Below are positions 23,432 through 32,734 of a stretch of DNA of 64,000 bases, piece after piece. Each line of letters begins with the position of its first letter. Positions within the stretch are counted from its first letter, which is position 1. The stretch spans positions 1 through 64,000 of the forward strand of contig NZ_BMDG01000009.1 in the NCBI RefSeq assembly GCF_014635665.1, written 5' to 3'. The notes below the pieces were generated by a model. That model did not search any database. It was not told where the DNA came from and saw only the letters and a program-made list of their open reading frames with translations. The translations under genes and the position numbers were made by a program. Origin of the DNA: Isoptericola cucumis. GTDB taxonomy: Bacteria > Actinomycetota > Actinomycetes > Actinomycetales > Cellulomonadaceae.

Positions 23432-24427
23432 ATGAGCCAGCAGCACGGCGCCGACCAGCACGGATACGACCCGCGGTCGGAACCGCACACCCAGGTGCTG
23501 CCCGGGCAGCGGGACGTGCCCCCGCCGCCGGCGGACCACACGCAGGTGATGTCGCCGGCGGCCTCGGACCACACGCAGGTGATGTCGCCGGCCGCCTCGG
23601 ACCGCACGCAGGTGCTGCCGCCGCACCAGCAGGCGCCGGCGCCCGAGGCCACCCAGGTGCTGCCCGCGTCCGCCCCGGAGCGCACGCAGGCGCTCCCGTC
23701 GCGCGGCACCGACGCACCGTTCGGCGGGCAGACGCCGCCCCCGGCGCCGCGACAGGACCCGTGGGGCGCGGCGCAGCCGTACCCGCAGGCGCAGGCACCC
23801 GCGCCGGCGCCCGTGCACGGCGCGCGCCCCGGTGGGGACGGCTACGGGCAGGGCGGCTACGGGCAGGGCGGCCACCAGCCCGCGCCGACGCCGCCGCGCG
23901 AGCCCGCGCGACGCGGCACGGAGCCGACGGCGGTCGCGGCCCTCCTGTTCGGGCTGCTGGGCATCGTCGTCCCGCTGGTCGGGATCCTGGCGATCATCCT
24001 GGGCAGCATCGGCCGCGACCGGACGCGCCGGCGCGGCACCAGCGGCCGGGGCATGGCCACGACGGGCGTGGTGCTGGGCACCATCCAGCTGATCCTCACC
24101 ACGCTGCTGGTGGTGGGGGGCCTGCTGTTCTGGAACGCCTACGGCGACCAGATCGAGGCGGCCCTGGACTCCGCGAGCGAGCTGGCCGGCACGGACATCT
24201 CCGTGCCCGAGCTGCTGCTGGGCGGGATCACGGGCGACTTCTCCCTCGACGACCTGCAGGAGCTCGGCGGCCTGGTCGGCAACGCGGGCGAGCTGCAGGA
24301 GCTGGGCGGCCAGTGCCAGGCCGGCGACGCCGCGGCCTGCGAGGACCTGCTGCAGAACGTGCCCGAGGACCTGATCCCGGAGAACCTGCCCGAGAACCTG
24401 CAGGACTACCTGCCCTCCGGGAGCTGA
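23432..24427 (+). CDS. DUF4190-type membrane protein with TQV repeats and acidic C-terminus
   Basis: The 331-residue product has an N-terminal 165 residues that are Pro/Gln/Ala-rich with five spaced TQV(L/M) or TQAL motifs; a 33-bp DNA repeat near 23534-23599 encodes two of them. Two DUF4190 helices follow (VAALLFGLLGIVVPLVGILAIIL and GVVLGTIQLILTTLLVVGGLLF). The extracytoplasmic C-terminus is acidic, Leu-rich and has two Cys. Repeated Thr-Gln-hydrophobic sites resemble phospho-Thr docking sites for FHA proteins, so Ser/Thr kinase control is conceivable but unproven. The ATG has GGGAG upstream. Confidence 0.73.
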   Translation: MSQQHGADQHGYDPRSEPHTQVLPGQRDVPPPPADHTQVMSPAASDHTQVMSPAASDRTQVLPPHQQAPAPEATQVLPASAPERTQALPSRGTDAPFGGQTPPPAPRQDPWGAAQPYPQAQAPAPAPVHGARPGGDGYGQGGYGQGGHQPAPTPPREPARRGTEPTAVAALLFGLLGIVVPLVGILAIILGSIGRDRTRRRGTSGRGMATTGVVLGTIQLILTTLLVVGGLLFWNAYGDQIEAALDSASELAGTDISVPELLLGGITGDFSLDDLQELGGLVGNAGELQELGGQCQAGDAAACEDLLQNVPEDLIPENLPENLQDYLPSGS

Positions 24428-24534
24428 CGGCGCCCGACCCCGGCGCCCACCCGACCCGGTGCCCACCCGCCCTGGCGCCCGCGAGTGCTGGCCCGGGGGC
24501 CGGTCGCCGCGGGCGGGGCGTCGGAGGGTCGGCG

Positions 24535-24570
24535 TAGTCTGGTGCGGCACGCCCGGCCCCCCCGCCGGGC
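24535..24570 (+). promoter_or_regulatory. Possible mfd promoter and leader hairpin
   Basis: The 327-bp gap 24428-24754 before mfd contains a TAGTCT -10-like box (24535-24540). A 7-bp GCCCGGC/GCCGGGC stem with a C6 loop (24551-24570) follows, implying a 5' leader of about 210 nt. No small gene is supported in it. Confidence 0.3.
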
Positions 24571-24754
24571 GCACGGTGCCCGCCCCAGGCCCGCCCGCAC
24601 GGTCGGTGCGCTCACGGTCGGTCCACCTCGTGCGTCCCGGGGAGAGCTGGGCCTGTCGTCGTGCCTGCGCCCGTCGAGCCGCGTGCTCGTCGAGGCGCCC
24701 GCCCGGCGTGACCGCCGTTCGACAGACGCGCCCAGCCCGCCCCGAAGGACCCGC

Positions 24755-27700
24755 ATGAACCTCACCGGCATCGTCCCCGCCCTGCTCGCCGACCCCGGCG
24801 CCGCGGCCGCCCTGGACCACGTGACGGCGGGCGGCGAGGCCGACGTCGTCGGGCCGGCGGGCGTGCGCGCGCCCCTGCTGGCCGCGGCCGCCGAGCGGCG
24901 CCCGCTCGTCGTCGTCACCGCCACGGGCCGCGAGGCCGACGAGCTCGCCGCGGCGGTGCGGGCGTACCTGCCCGACGAGCACGCCGACGACGTCGCCGTG
25001 CTGCCCGCGTGGGAGACGCTGCCGCACGAGCGCCTGTCGCCCCGCGCGGACACCGTCGCCAAGCGGCTCGCCGTCTTCCGGCGGCTCGCGCACCCCGCCG
25101 CCGAGCGGGGGCAGACCGGCCCGATCCGGGTCCTCGTCATGCCTGCCCGGGCGCTGCTGCAGCCCGTCGTCGACGGCCTCGGCGAGCTGGAGCCCGTCGA
25201 GCTGCACACCGGCACGTCGGCGGACCTCACGGACGTGGCCGACCGCCTCGTCGGCGCGGCGTACACGCGCGTGGACATGGTGGAGCGGCGCGGGGAGTTC
25301 GCGGTGCGCGGCGGCATCCTCGACGTCTTCCCGCCCACCGAGGACCACCCGCTGCGCGTCGAGTTCTGGGGCGACGAGGTCACGGAGATCCGCTGGTTCG
25401 CCGTCGCCGACCAGCGCTCCCTCGAGATCGCCGAGCAGGGTCTGTGGGCGCCGCCGTGCCGGGAGATCCTGCTGACCGACGCCGTGCGCGAGCGCGCCGC
25501 CGCCCTCACCGAGCGCCTGCCCGGCGCCATCGAGATGCTGGACCGGCTGGCCGCGGGCGTCGCCGTCGAGGGCATGGAGTCGCTCGCTCCCGTGCTGGTC
25601 GACCGCATGGTGCCGGTGCTCGACCTCGTGCCCGACGACGCGCTGCTGATCCTCGACGAGCCGGAGCGCGTGCGCAGGCGCGCGCACGACCTCGTCGCGA
25701 CCACCGAGGAGTTCCTCGCCGCCGCCTGGACGGGCGCCGTCGCGGGGGGCGCGGCGCCGATCGACCTCTCCGCCGCGTCGTTCGAGACGTTCACCGAGGT
25801 GCGCGACGTCGCCGCCCGCCGCGGGCTCGGCTGGTGGACGCTGTCGAGCTTCGCGCTCGACGCCGGCGCGCCCGAGGGCGAGGACGTCGACGCCGTGCCC
25901 GCCCAGGGTGCCGCGGTCGACGGCGTCGCGACGTTCACCGTCGGCGCGCGCGACGTCGAGCACTACCGCGGCGACCTGCAGCGCGCGCTGGACGACGTGC
26001 AGACCCTGCAGCGCGCGGGCTGGCGGCTCGTGCTCACCACGGAGGGCCACGGCCCGGCGCGGCGCATGGTCGAGCAGCTCGCGTCCGTCGACACGGCCGC
26101 CCGGCTGGTGACCGAGCTGGGCGAGGAGCCGGAGGGCGGCGTCGTGCTGGTCGCCCCGGCGCTGGTCGGCAAGGGCTTCGTCGCCACCGACCTGCGGCTC
26201 GCCGTCTTCAGCGAGTCCGACCTCACCGGCCGGCAGGGCTCCACGACGCGCGACATGCGCAAGATGCCGAGCCGGCGGCGCAACGTCGTCGACCCGCTGC
26301 AGCTCAAGGCCGGCGACTTCGTCGTGCACGAGCAGCACGGCGTCGGCCGGTTCGTCGAGATGGTGCAGCGCACCCTCGGCGCGGGCGCGAACGCCGCGAC
26401 GCGTGAGTACCTGGTGATCGAGTACGCGTCGTCGAAGCGGGGCCAGCCGGGCGACCGGCTGTTCGTGCCCATGGACCAGCTCGACCAGGTCACCAAGTAC
26501 ACGGGCGGCGAGTCGCCGTCGCTGTCCAAGATGGGCGGCGCCGACTGGAAGAACACCAAGGCGCGGGCGCGCAAGCACGTGCGGGAGATCGCGAGCGAGC
26601 TCATCCGCCTGTACTCGGCCCGCATGGCCACGCAGGGGCACGCCTTCGGCCCGGACACGCCGTGGCAGCGCGAGCTCGAGGACGCGTTCGCGTACGTCGA
26701 GACGCCCGACCAGCTCGTCACCATCGACGAGGTCAAGGCCGACATGGAGAAGGCCGTCCCGATGGACCGGCTGATCTGCGGCGACGTCGGCTACGGCAAG
26801 ACGGAGATCGCCATCCGCGCGGCGTTCAAGGCGGTGCAGGACGGCAAGCAGGTGGCCGTCCTCGTGCCCACGACGCTGCTGGTGCAGCAGCACTTCGACA
26901 CCTTCTCGGAGCGGTACGCCGGCTTCCCCGTCACGGTCCGGGCGCTGTCGCGCTTCCAGTCGGAGAAGGAGTCGAAGGACACCATCGAGGGGCTGCGCCA
27001 GGGCACCGTCGACGTCGTCATCGGCACGCACCGCCTCATCACCGGGCAGGTGCCGTTCAAGGACCTCGGCCTGGTGATCGTCGACGAGGAGCAGCGCTTC
27101 GGCGTCGAGCACAAGGAGACGCTCAAGCAGCTGCGCACCAACGTGGACGTGCTCGCGATGAGCGCCACGCCCATCCCGCGCACGCTGGAGATGGCGGTCA
27201 CCGGCATCCGGGAGATGTCGACGCTGGCCACCCCGCCGGAGGAGCGCCACCCCGTGCTCACGTACGTGGGCGCGTACGAGGAGAAGCAGATCGCCGCGGC
27301 CCTGCGGCGCGAGCTGCTGCGCGAGGGCCAGGTCTTCTACGTGCACAACAAGGTCGAGACGATCGACCGCACGGCGAGCAAGCTGCGCGAGCTCGTGCCC
27401 GAGGCCCGCGTCGGCGTCGCGCACGGCAAGATGAGCGAGCACCAGCTGGACCAGGTGATCCGCGCCTTCTGGGAGAAGGAGCTGGACGTGCTGGTCTGCA
27501 CCACGATCATCGAGACCGGCCTGGACATCTCGAACTCGAACACGCTGATCCTGGAGCGGGCGGACGTGCTCGGCCTGTCGCAGCTGCACCAGCTGCGCGG
27601 CCGCGTGGGCCGCGGCCGCGAGCGCGCGTACGCGTACTTCCTGTACCCGCCGGAGCGCCCGCTCACCGACACCGCGCACGACCGGCTCGCCACCATGGCG

Positions 27701-28375
27701 GCGCACACCGACCTCGGGGCCGGCATGCAGATCGCGATGAAGGACCTCGAGATCCGCGGGGCGGGCAACCTGCTCGGCGGGGAGCAGTCGGGGCACATCG
27801 CGGGCGTCGGCTTCGACCTCTACGTGCGCATGGTCGGCGAGGCGGTGGCCGCCTTCCGCGGGGACCGCGAGGAGGAGCAGCCCGACGTCACCATCGAGCT
27901 GCCCGTGGACGCGCACCTGCCCGAGTCGTACATCGCGACCGAGCGGCTGCGCCTGGAGGCGTACAAGAAGATCGCGGCGGCGCAGGACGCCGCGGGCCTC
28001 GCGGAGGTGCGGGCCGAGCTCGTCGACCGCTACGGCGCGCTGCCGGACGTCGCGTCCGCGCTGTTCGAGGTCGCCGACTTCCGCAACCACGCGCGCCGCG
28101 CCGGGCTCACCGACGTCACCGCGCAGGGCAAGTTCGTGCGGTTCGCGCCGGTCGACCTGCCCGAGTCGGCGCAGCTGCGGCTCAAGCGGCTGTACCCGGG
28201 CACGATCCTCAAGCCCGCCATCCGCGCCTTCCTCGTGCCGTTCCCGACGACGGCGCGCATCGGCGGCCGCCCGCTGCGGGGCGCCGAGGTGCTCACGTGG
28301 GCGCGTCAGCTCATCGACGCCGTGGTGCTGGGGGAGGTCTCCGCCGCCGCGACGGTGGGCACGTCGTCCCGCTGA
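24755..28375 (+). CDS. mfd: Transcription-repair coupling factor
   Basis: The 1206-residue product is full length for Mfd. The N-terminal UvrB-homology module includes LPAWETLPHERLSPRADTV and RRGEFAVRGGILDVFPPTE. The RNA polymerase interaction domain (about 525) has GDFVVHEQHGVGRF. RecG-like helicase motifs are GDVGYGKTEIAIRAAF (Walker A, about 676), IVDEEQRFGVEHKE (DEEQ box, about 777) and GRVGRGRERAYAY (motif VI). It removes stalled RNA polymerase and recruits UvrA to transcribed-strand lesions. The ATG has GAAGGA upstream. The very long frames on the other strand and in other phases are artefacts of high GC. Confidence 0.98.
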   Translation: MNLTGIVPALLADPGAAAALDHVTAGGEADVVGPAGVRAPLLAAAAERRPLVVVTATGREADELAAAVRAYLPDEHADDVAVLPAWETLPHERLSPRADTVAKRLAVFRRLAHPAAERGQTGPIRVLVMPARALLQPVVDGLGELEPVELHTGTSADLTDVADRLVGAAYTRVDMVERRGEFAVRGGILDVFPPTEDHPLRVEFWGDEVTEIRWFAVADQRSLEIAEQGLWAPPCREILLTDAVRERAAALTERLPGAIEMLDRLAAGVAVEGMESLAPVLVDRMVPVLDLVPDDALLILDEPERVRRRAHDLVATTEEFLAAAWTGAVAGGAAPIDLSAASFETFTEVRDVAARRGLGWWTLSSFALDAGAPEGEDVDAVPAQGAAVDGVATFTVGARDVEHYRGDLQRALDDVQTLQRAGWRLVLTTEGHGPARRMVEQLASVDTAARLVTELGEEPEGGVVLVAPALVGKGFVATDLRLAVFSESDLTGRQGSTTRDMRKMPSRRRNVVDPLQLKAGDFVVHEQHGVGRFVEMVQRTLGAGANAATREYLVIEYASSKRGQPGDRLFVPMDQLDQVTKYTGGESPSLSKMGGADWKNTKARARKHVREIASELIRLYSARMATQGHAFGPDTPWQRELEDAFAYVETPDQLVTIDEVKADMEKAVPMDRLICGDVGYGKTEIAIRAAFKAVQDGKQVAVLVPTTLLVQQHFDTFSERYAGFPVTVRALSRFQSEKESKDTIEGLRQGTVDVVIGTHRLITGQVPFKDLGLVIVDEEQRFGVEHKETLKQLRTNVDVLAMSATPIPRTLEMAVTGIREMSTLATPPEERHPVLTYVGAYEEKQIAAALRRELLREGQVFYVHNKVETIDRTASKLRELVPEARVGVAHGKMSEHQLDQVIRAFWEKELDVLVCTTIIETGLDISNSNTLILERADVLGLSQLHQLRGRVGRGRERAYAYFLYPPERPLTDTAHDRLATMAAHTDLGAGMQIAMKDLEIRGAGNLLGGEQSGHIAGVGFDLYVRMVGEAVAAFRGDREEEQPDVTIELPVDAHLPESYIATERLRLEAYKKIAAAQDAAGLAEVRAELVDRYGALPDVASALFEVADFRNHARRAGLTDVTAQGKFVRFAPVDLPESAQLRLKRLYPGTILKPAIRAFLVPFPTTARIGGRPLRGAEVLTWARQLIDAVVLGEVSAAATVGTSSR

Positions 28376-28407
28376 CGGATCGGCCGGGGCACATCAGCCG
28401 GAGGTCG

Positions 28408-28827
28408 TCAGCCGAACGACATCGCCGTGGCGTGCTCGACCTCCGCCAGGAAGACGACGCGGTCCTCGTCGCGCGAGTACGGCGCGCCCGTGTAGGCGCA
28501 CGACATCCGGTCCACGACGACCCACGCCGTCGCGCCCACCAGGACCTCGACGACGCGGCCGCGCAGCATCGCCATCTCCCACGGCCGCTCCGCGTGGGTC
28601 ACGGACACCGCCACCCGGGGGTCGTGGTCGACGTTGCGCGCCTTGCGCGAGCGGGGGCCGGTGAGGAACGCGAGCCGCTCGCCCTCCCACGCGACCCAGA
28701 CGGGCACGGAGTGCGGCGACCCGTCCGGCAGCAGCGTCGCCAGGTGCGCGACGTGCGGCTCCGCGACGAGCGTGCGGGCGAGGTCCGGGACGTGGGCGGG
28801 GCCGGGGACGTGCGTGGCGGTCGTCAT
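28408..28827 (-). CDS. Pyridoxamine 5'-phosphate oxidase-fold protein
   Basis: The 139-residue protein has the split-barrel flavin-binding fold. The core patterns are PHVAHLATLLPDGSPHSVPVWV, RKARNVDHDPRVAVSVT and GRVVEVLVG, as in small FMN- or F420-dependent PPOX proteins of actinobacteria. The cofactor cannot be decided by eye. It is divergent from the sulfatase gene. No clear ribosome site or leaderless -10 box is seen before the ATG at 28827. Confidence 0.78.
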   Translation of the reverse strand: MTTATHVPGPAHVPDLARTLVAEPHVAHLATLLPDGSPHSVPVWVAWEGERLAFLTGPRSRKARNVDHDPRVAVSVTHAERPWEMAMLRGRVVEVLVGATAWVVVDRMSCAYTGAPYSRDEDRVVFLAEVEHATAMSFG

Positions 28828-28894
28828 GCGGGTGTGACCCCGCGGGCCGGCGGGACTCATCGACGGTCGCACCGGCGCGAGCTGCGCCGGGCGT

Positions 28895-28940
28895 TCACCC
28901 GGTCTGGGTGATGTGCCGGGGGCGGACCTCTCCCTAGCGT
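28895..28940 (+). promoter_or_regulatory. Palindromic operator and promoter of the sulfatase gene
   Basis: TCACCC-GGTCT-GGGTGA (28895-28911) is a perfect 6-5-6 palindrome. Its right half begins 29 nt before a TAGCGT -10 box (28935-28940). The sequence around the box, CCTAGCGTCGA followed by a GTCCGT, is nearly identical to the promoter at 40823-40846. The centre lies near -44, the position of class II LuxR-type activators. Confidence 0.6.
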
Positions 28941-28981
28941 CGATGCTGTCCGTTCCCCGAGCCCGACCGGCGGAGTCCCTG

Positions 28982-31348
28982 ATGCGTCCTGACGTGCACG
29001 CCCGCACCATGCTGCCCATCCCGGACCGCCCGGCACCGGGTCTCACCACCTACGACGCGAAGGACCCGGACACCGCGTACCCGCCGATCGAGCCGCTGCT
29101 GCCGCCGGAGGGCGCGCCGAACGTCGTCGTCGTCCTGCTGGACGACGTCGGGTTCGGGGCGTCGAGCGTGTTCGGCGGGCCGTGCCGCACGCCCACGGCC
29201 GAGCGGCTCGCCGCGAACGGGCTGCGGTTCAACCGGTTCCACACGACGGCGCTGTGCGCCCCGACGCGCCAGTCCCTGCTCACGGGACGCAACCACCACT
29301 CGGTCGGCATGGGCAGCATCACCGAGACGGCGACGTCCGCCCCGGGGAACAGCTCGCTGCGGCCCAACACCAAGGCCCCGCTGGCGACGACCCTGAAGCT
29401 CAACGGCTACTCGACGGCCCAGTTCGGCAAGTGTCACGAGGTGCCCGTCTGGCAGACGTCGCCGATGGGCCCGTTCGACGCCTGGCCCACGGGCGGGGGC
29501 GGGTTCGAGACCTTCTACGGCTTCATCGGCGGCGAGAACAACCAGTGGGACCCGGCGCTCTACGACGGCACGACGCCGGTCGAGCCGCCCGCGACCGCCG
29601 AGGAGGGCTACCACCTCACCGAGGACCTCCTCGACCACGCGTGCGCCTGGGTGCGCCAGCAGAAGGCGCTCATGCCGGACCGGCCGTTCTTCGTCTACCT
29701 GGCGCCCGGAGCGGCGCACGCCCCGCACCACGTGGCCCCCGAGTGGATCGAGAAGTACCGGGGCGACTTCGACGACGGGTGGGACGTGCAGCGCGAGCGG
29801 ACGTTCGCCCGCCAGCAGGAGCTCGGCGTCGTGCCGCCCGACGCGGCGCTCACCGCACGGCACGACGAGATCCCCGCGTGGGACGACATGCCCGACGACC
29901 TCAAGCCCGTGCTCGCCCGGCAGATGGAGACGTACGCGGGCTTCCTCGAGCACACCGACGTGCAGGTGGGCCGGCTGATCGACACCCTCGCCGACCTCGA
30001 GGTCCTGGACGACACCCTCGTCCTGTACATCATCGGCGACAACGGCGCGTCGGCCGAGGGCACCGTCCAGGGCGCGTTCAACGAGATGGCGAACTTCAAC
30101 GGCATGGCCGCGCTCGAGACGCCCGAGTTCCTGCGCTCCAAGATGGACGAGTTCGGCTCCCCGTCGTCGTACAACCACTACGCCGTGGGCTGGGCGTGGG
30201 CCATGGACACCCCGTACCAGTGGACCAAGCAGGTCGCCTCGCACTGGGGCGGCACCCGGAACGGCACGCTCGTGCACTGGCCGCGAGGCATCGCCGAGCG
30301 CGGCGGGCTGCGCTCGCAGTTCACGCACGTCGTCGACGTGGCGCCCACGGTGCTGGAGGCCGCGGGGATCCCGGAGCCGGTCATGGTCAACGGCGTGCAG
30401 CAGGCGCCCATGGAGGGGACGTCGATGCTGTACGCCTTCGGCGATGGCGACAGCCCCGAGCGGCACGACCTGCAGTACTTCGAGATGTTCGGCAACCGGG
30501 GCGTCTACCACCGGGGCTGGAGCGCCGTCACCAAGCACCGCACGCCGTGGGTCATGGTCGGCGGCATCGTGCCGGCGTTCGACGACGACATGTGGGAGCT
30601 GTACGACGGGACGAGCGACTTCAGCCAGGCCCACGACCTCGCGGCCGACCGTCCGGACGTCCTCGCGCGGCTGCAGCGGCTGTGGCTCATCGAGGCCACC
30701 AAGTACAACGTGCTGCCCCTGGACGACCGCACGTCCGAGCGGCTGGAGCCCACGATGGCGGGGCGCCCGACGCTCGTGCACGGCACGTCGCAGCTCTTCT
30801 ACCCCGGCATGGGCCGGCTGAGCGAGAACAGCGTGGTGAGCGTGAAGAACCGGTCGTTCTCCGTGACCGCGGAGGTGGAGGTGCCGGGCTCCGGGGCCGA
30901 GGGCGTGCTCCTCGCACAGGGCGGGCGGTTCGGAGGGTGGAGCGTGTACGCCCACGACGGCCGGCTGACCTTCGCGTACAACGTGCTCGGCATCCACCTG
31001 TACCGGGTGGTGGCCGACGAACCGGTCCCCGAGGGCACGCACCAGCTGCGGGCCGAGCTCGCGTACGACGGGGGCGGGCTCGGCAAGGGCGGCGACGTGA
31101 CGCTCTACCACGACGGTGTCCTGGTGGGGTCGGGCCGGGTCGACGCGACGCAGCCGCTCGTCTTCTCCGCCGACGAGACGACGGACGTCGGGTACGAGTC
31201 GGGCACCACCGTCTCGCCGGACTACACCGCGCACGACAGCAGGTTCACCGGCCGGCTCCGCTGGGTCCAGCTCGACGTGGGGAAGGACGACCACGACCAC
31301 TTCATCAGCCCGGAGGAGCGCCTCCGGGTCGCGATGGCACGGCAGTAG
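28982..31348 (+). CDS. Arylsulfatase
   Basis: The 788-residue product is a type I sulfatase. The N-terminal metal site is VVVVLLDDVGFG. The signature CAPTRQSLLTGRN carries the Cys (about 92) that is converted to formylglycine. IGDNGASAEGTVQG holds further metal ligands. A C-terminal beta-sandwich of about 170 residues (GRLTFAYNVLGIHLY) resembles those of large bacterial arylsulfatases. No signal peptide is seen, so it is predicted cytoplasmic. It hydrolyses sulfate esters; the natural substrate is unknown. The formylglycine-generating enzyme is not encoded in the window. The ATG has GGGAG upstream, and the next gene starts 10 bp after the stop. Confidence 0.88.
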   Translation: MRPDVHARTMLPIPDRPAPGLTTYDAKDPDTAYPPIEPLLPPEGAPNVVVVLLDDVGFGASSVFGGPCRTPTAERLAANGLRFNRFHTTALCAPTRQSLLTGRNHHSVGMGSITETATSAPGNSSLRPNTKAPLATTLKLNGYSTAQFGKCHEVPVWQTSPMGPFDAWPTGGGGFETFYGFIGGENNQWDPALYDGTTPVEPPATAEEGYHLTEDLLDHACAWVRQQKALMPDRPFFVYLAPGAAHAPHHVAPEWIEKYRGDFDDGWDVQRERTFARQQELGVVPPDAALTARHDEIPAWDDMPDDLKPVLARQMETYAGFLEHTDVQVGRLIDTLADLEVLDDTLVLYIIGDNGASAEGTVQGAFNEMANFNGMAALETPEFLRSKMDEFGSPSSYNHYAVGWAWAMDTPYQWTKQVASHWGGTRNGTLVHWPRGIAERGGLRSQFTHVVDVAPTVLEAAGIPEPVMVNGVQQAPMEGTSMLYAFGDGDSPERHDLQYFEMFGNRGVYHRGWSAVTKHRTPWVMVGGIVPAFDDDMWELYDGTSDFSQAHDLAADRPDVLARLQRLWLIEATKYNVLPLDDRTSERLEPTMAGRPTLVHGTSQLFYPGMGRLSENSVVSVKNRSFSVTAEVEVPGSGAEGVLLAQGGRFGGWSVYAHDGRLTFAYNVLGIHLYRVVADEPVPEGTHQLRAELAYDGGGLGKGGDVTLYHDGVLVGSGRVDATQPLVFSADETTDVGYESGTTVSPDYTAHDSRFTGRLRWVQLDVGKDDHDHFISPEERLRVAMARQ

Positions 31349-31357
31349 CGACCCGCC

Positions 31358-31891
31358 GTGCGGACCGACGAGCAGGGGCCAGGAGCCGGGGCGGGCACGC
31401 AAGGCCCCGGCGTCGACGAGCGCGAGGAGTTCGAGCACCGTTCCGCGTACCTGTACGGGCTCGTGATCACGGGCTCCGTCCTCGCGGCGGCGCCGGACGG
31501 CACGCCCCTCCTGAGGGTCGCGGCCCTCCTCGCCGGGACGCTCTTCGTCTACTGGTGCGCCGAGGCGTACGCGCACCTCATCGCGGCCCGGGCACACCTG
31601 CGCCGCACCCTGCGCGCGCACGAACGGCGGGCCGTCGTCGCCGCCGGCCTGCCGCTGGTCGCGGCGTGCGCCGTCCCGGTGCTCGTGATCCTGCTCGAGG
31701 CCGTGCTGCGGGTGGACCCGTCGGTCGCCGTCGACGTCGCCCTCGTGGTCAACGTCCTGCTGCTCGTGGGCGTCGGCTGGCGGATGAGCACCGCGAGCGG
31801 ACTGACGGGGATCCGCCGGCTGGCGTCGACCGCCCTGTCGGGGCTGCTGGGTGTCGTGATGATCGTGCTCAAGCTGTCGTTGCACCACTAG
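31358..31891 (+). CDS. Small four-helix membrane protein
   Basis: The 177-residue product has a hydrophilic N-terminus and then four hydrophobic segments (YLYGLVITGSVLAAAP, LLRVAALLAGTLFVYWCAEAYAHLI, VVAAGLPLVAACAVPVLVILL and DVALVVNVLLLVGVGW). I do not recognise the family with certainty. It follows the sulfatase gene by 9 bp and is probably in the same transcript. The GTG lacks a strong ribosome site, so re-initiation after the sulfatase is likely. Confidence 0.65.
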   Translation: MRTDEQGPGAGAGTQGPGVDEREEFEHRSAYLYGLVITGSVLAAAPDGTPLLRVAALLAGTLFVYWCAEAYAHLIAARAHLRRTLRAHERRAVVAAGLPLVAACAVPVLVILLEAVLRVDPSVAVDVALVVNVLLLVGVGWRMSTASGLTGIRRLASTALSGLLGVVMIVLKLSLHH

Positions 31892-31907
31892 CACGAGCTC
31901 GGACAGC

Positions 31908-32195
31908 TCAGGATCCGAGCAACCTGGCCTTCTGCGCGGCGAACTCGGCGTCGGTGAGCACCCCGTTGTCGCGCAGCTGCCCGAGCCGCTCCAGCTGGGC
32001 GATCACGTCGCCGCCTCCGGTCGTCGGGGCAGGGGCCTGCAGCGGCGGGGGTGGCGCGTACTGCTGCGGCGGGGGCGCCGTCTGGTCCTCCTGCGCCGCC
32101 CAGCGCCCGGCCTGGCGCCGGGACACCCGGTTCGACACCGCTGTCGCCGTCCCCGCGACCACCGCGGTCCGTGCCATGCCTCGGATCAGTCCCAT
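31908..32195 (-). CDS. SHOCT-domain protein
   Basis: The 95-residue product has a short N-terminal amphipathic or hydrophobic stretch ([16 protein letters not shown]), a Pro/Gln-rich linker, and a C-terminal SHOCT motif ([21 protein letters not shown] and AAQKARLL). SHOCT is a small helical module thought to mediate oligomerisation. It is one of three SHOCT proteins in this island. The ATG has GGAGGG upstream. The gene lies 28 bp downstream of the DUF6325 gene on the same strand and is probably co-transcribed with it. Confidence 0.75.
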   Translation of the reverse strand: MGLIRGMARTAVVAGTATAVSNRVSRRQAGRWAAQEDQTAPPPQQYAPPPPLQAPAPTTGGGDVIAQLERLGQLRDNGVLTDAEFAAQKARLLGS

Positions 32196-32223
32196 CTCGT
32201 CCCTCCATCAGGTCGGTGGCGCC

Positions 32224-32670
32224 TCACGCCGGCGCCTCGCTGGCCTCGAGCGTCTCGAGCGCCGCGACGACGTCGTCGGCCGGGATCCGGCCGCTCGCGA
32301 CCATCTCGGCGCCGGCCTCGCGCATCGCCGTGACGAACGGGCCCGCCCACGTGTTCTCGTACACGATCAGGCCGACCGCGTTGCCGGGGGCGACCAGACG
32401 GGCGCTCTCGGCGAGGTCGTCGTCGTCCAGGAGACCGGATCGGGCGCCCTCGAAGACGGCCAGGTCGAGCTCGCCGTCGTCGTCGAGGTCTGTGAGGGCG
32501 ACACCCATGACGTCGCCGGACTCGGTCACCGTGGCCACCCGGAGGTCCAGGATCCGGATGATCCCTCGCTCGACCAGGTCCAGCAGCGCGGCCAGGCCCT
32601 TGCCCCGCAGCCTTGCGCCCGGGAACTCCACGGCGAGGTAGTCGATCGGTCCTACGTCCTGCGTGGTCAT
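32224..32670 (-). CDS. DUF6325 family protein
   Basis: The 148-residue product starts MTTQDVGPIDYLAVEFPG, with VERGIIRILDLRVATV, LTDLDDDGELDLAVFEGA and AVGLIVYENTWAGPFVTAMRE. This is the ferredoxin-like alpha/beta pattern of DUF6325 (formerly grouped with DUF1269) proteins found in actinobacterial stress islands with SHOCT proteins. Molecular function is unknown. The ATG has AGGAGG upstream. A -10 box CAGCCT (32740-32735) sits 29 nt from the left half of the shared palindrome, so it is probably induced together with the divergent P-type ATPase. Confidence 0.72.
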   Translation of the reverse strand: MTTQDVGPIDYLAVEFPGARLRGKGLAALLDLVERGIIRILDLRVATVTESGDVMGVALTDLDDDGELDLAVFEGARSGLLDDDDLAESARLVAPGNAVGLIVYENTWAGPFVTAMREAGAEMVASGRIPADDVVAALETLEASEAPA

Positions 32671-32734
32671 CGGTGGTCCTCCTGAGGTGGTGGTCCTCGA
32701 GCGCCGGGCGCCGTCGCGTCGCGCCGCGACTGGA

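Noticed and set aside
23180-28090. A minus-strand open frame of 1636 codons opposite mfd
   Set aside because: It lies antisense to unmistakable Mfd, has the Arg/Gly/His/Val/Leu-rich composition of high-GC shadow frames, and shows no protein motif.
28934-31894. A minus-strand frame of 986 codons opposite the sulfatase gene
   Set aside because: The composition is that of a shadow frame, and the sulfatase signature is on the other strand.
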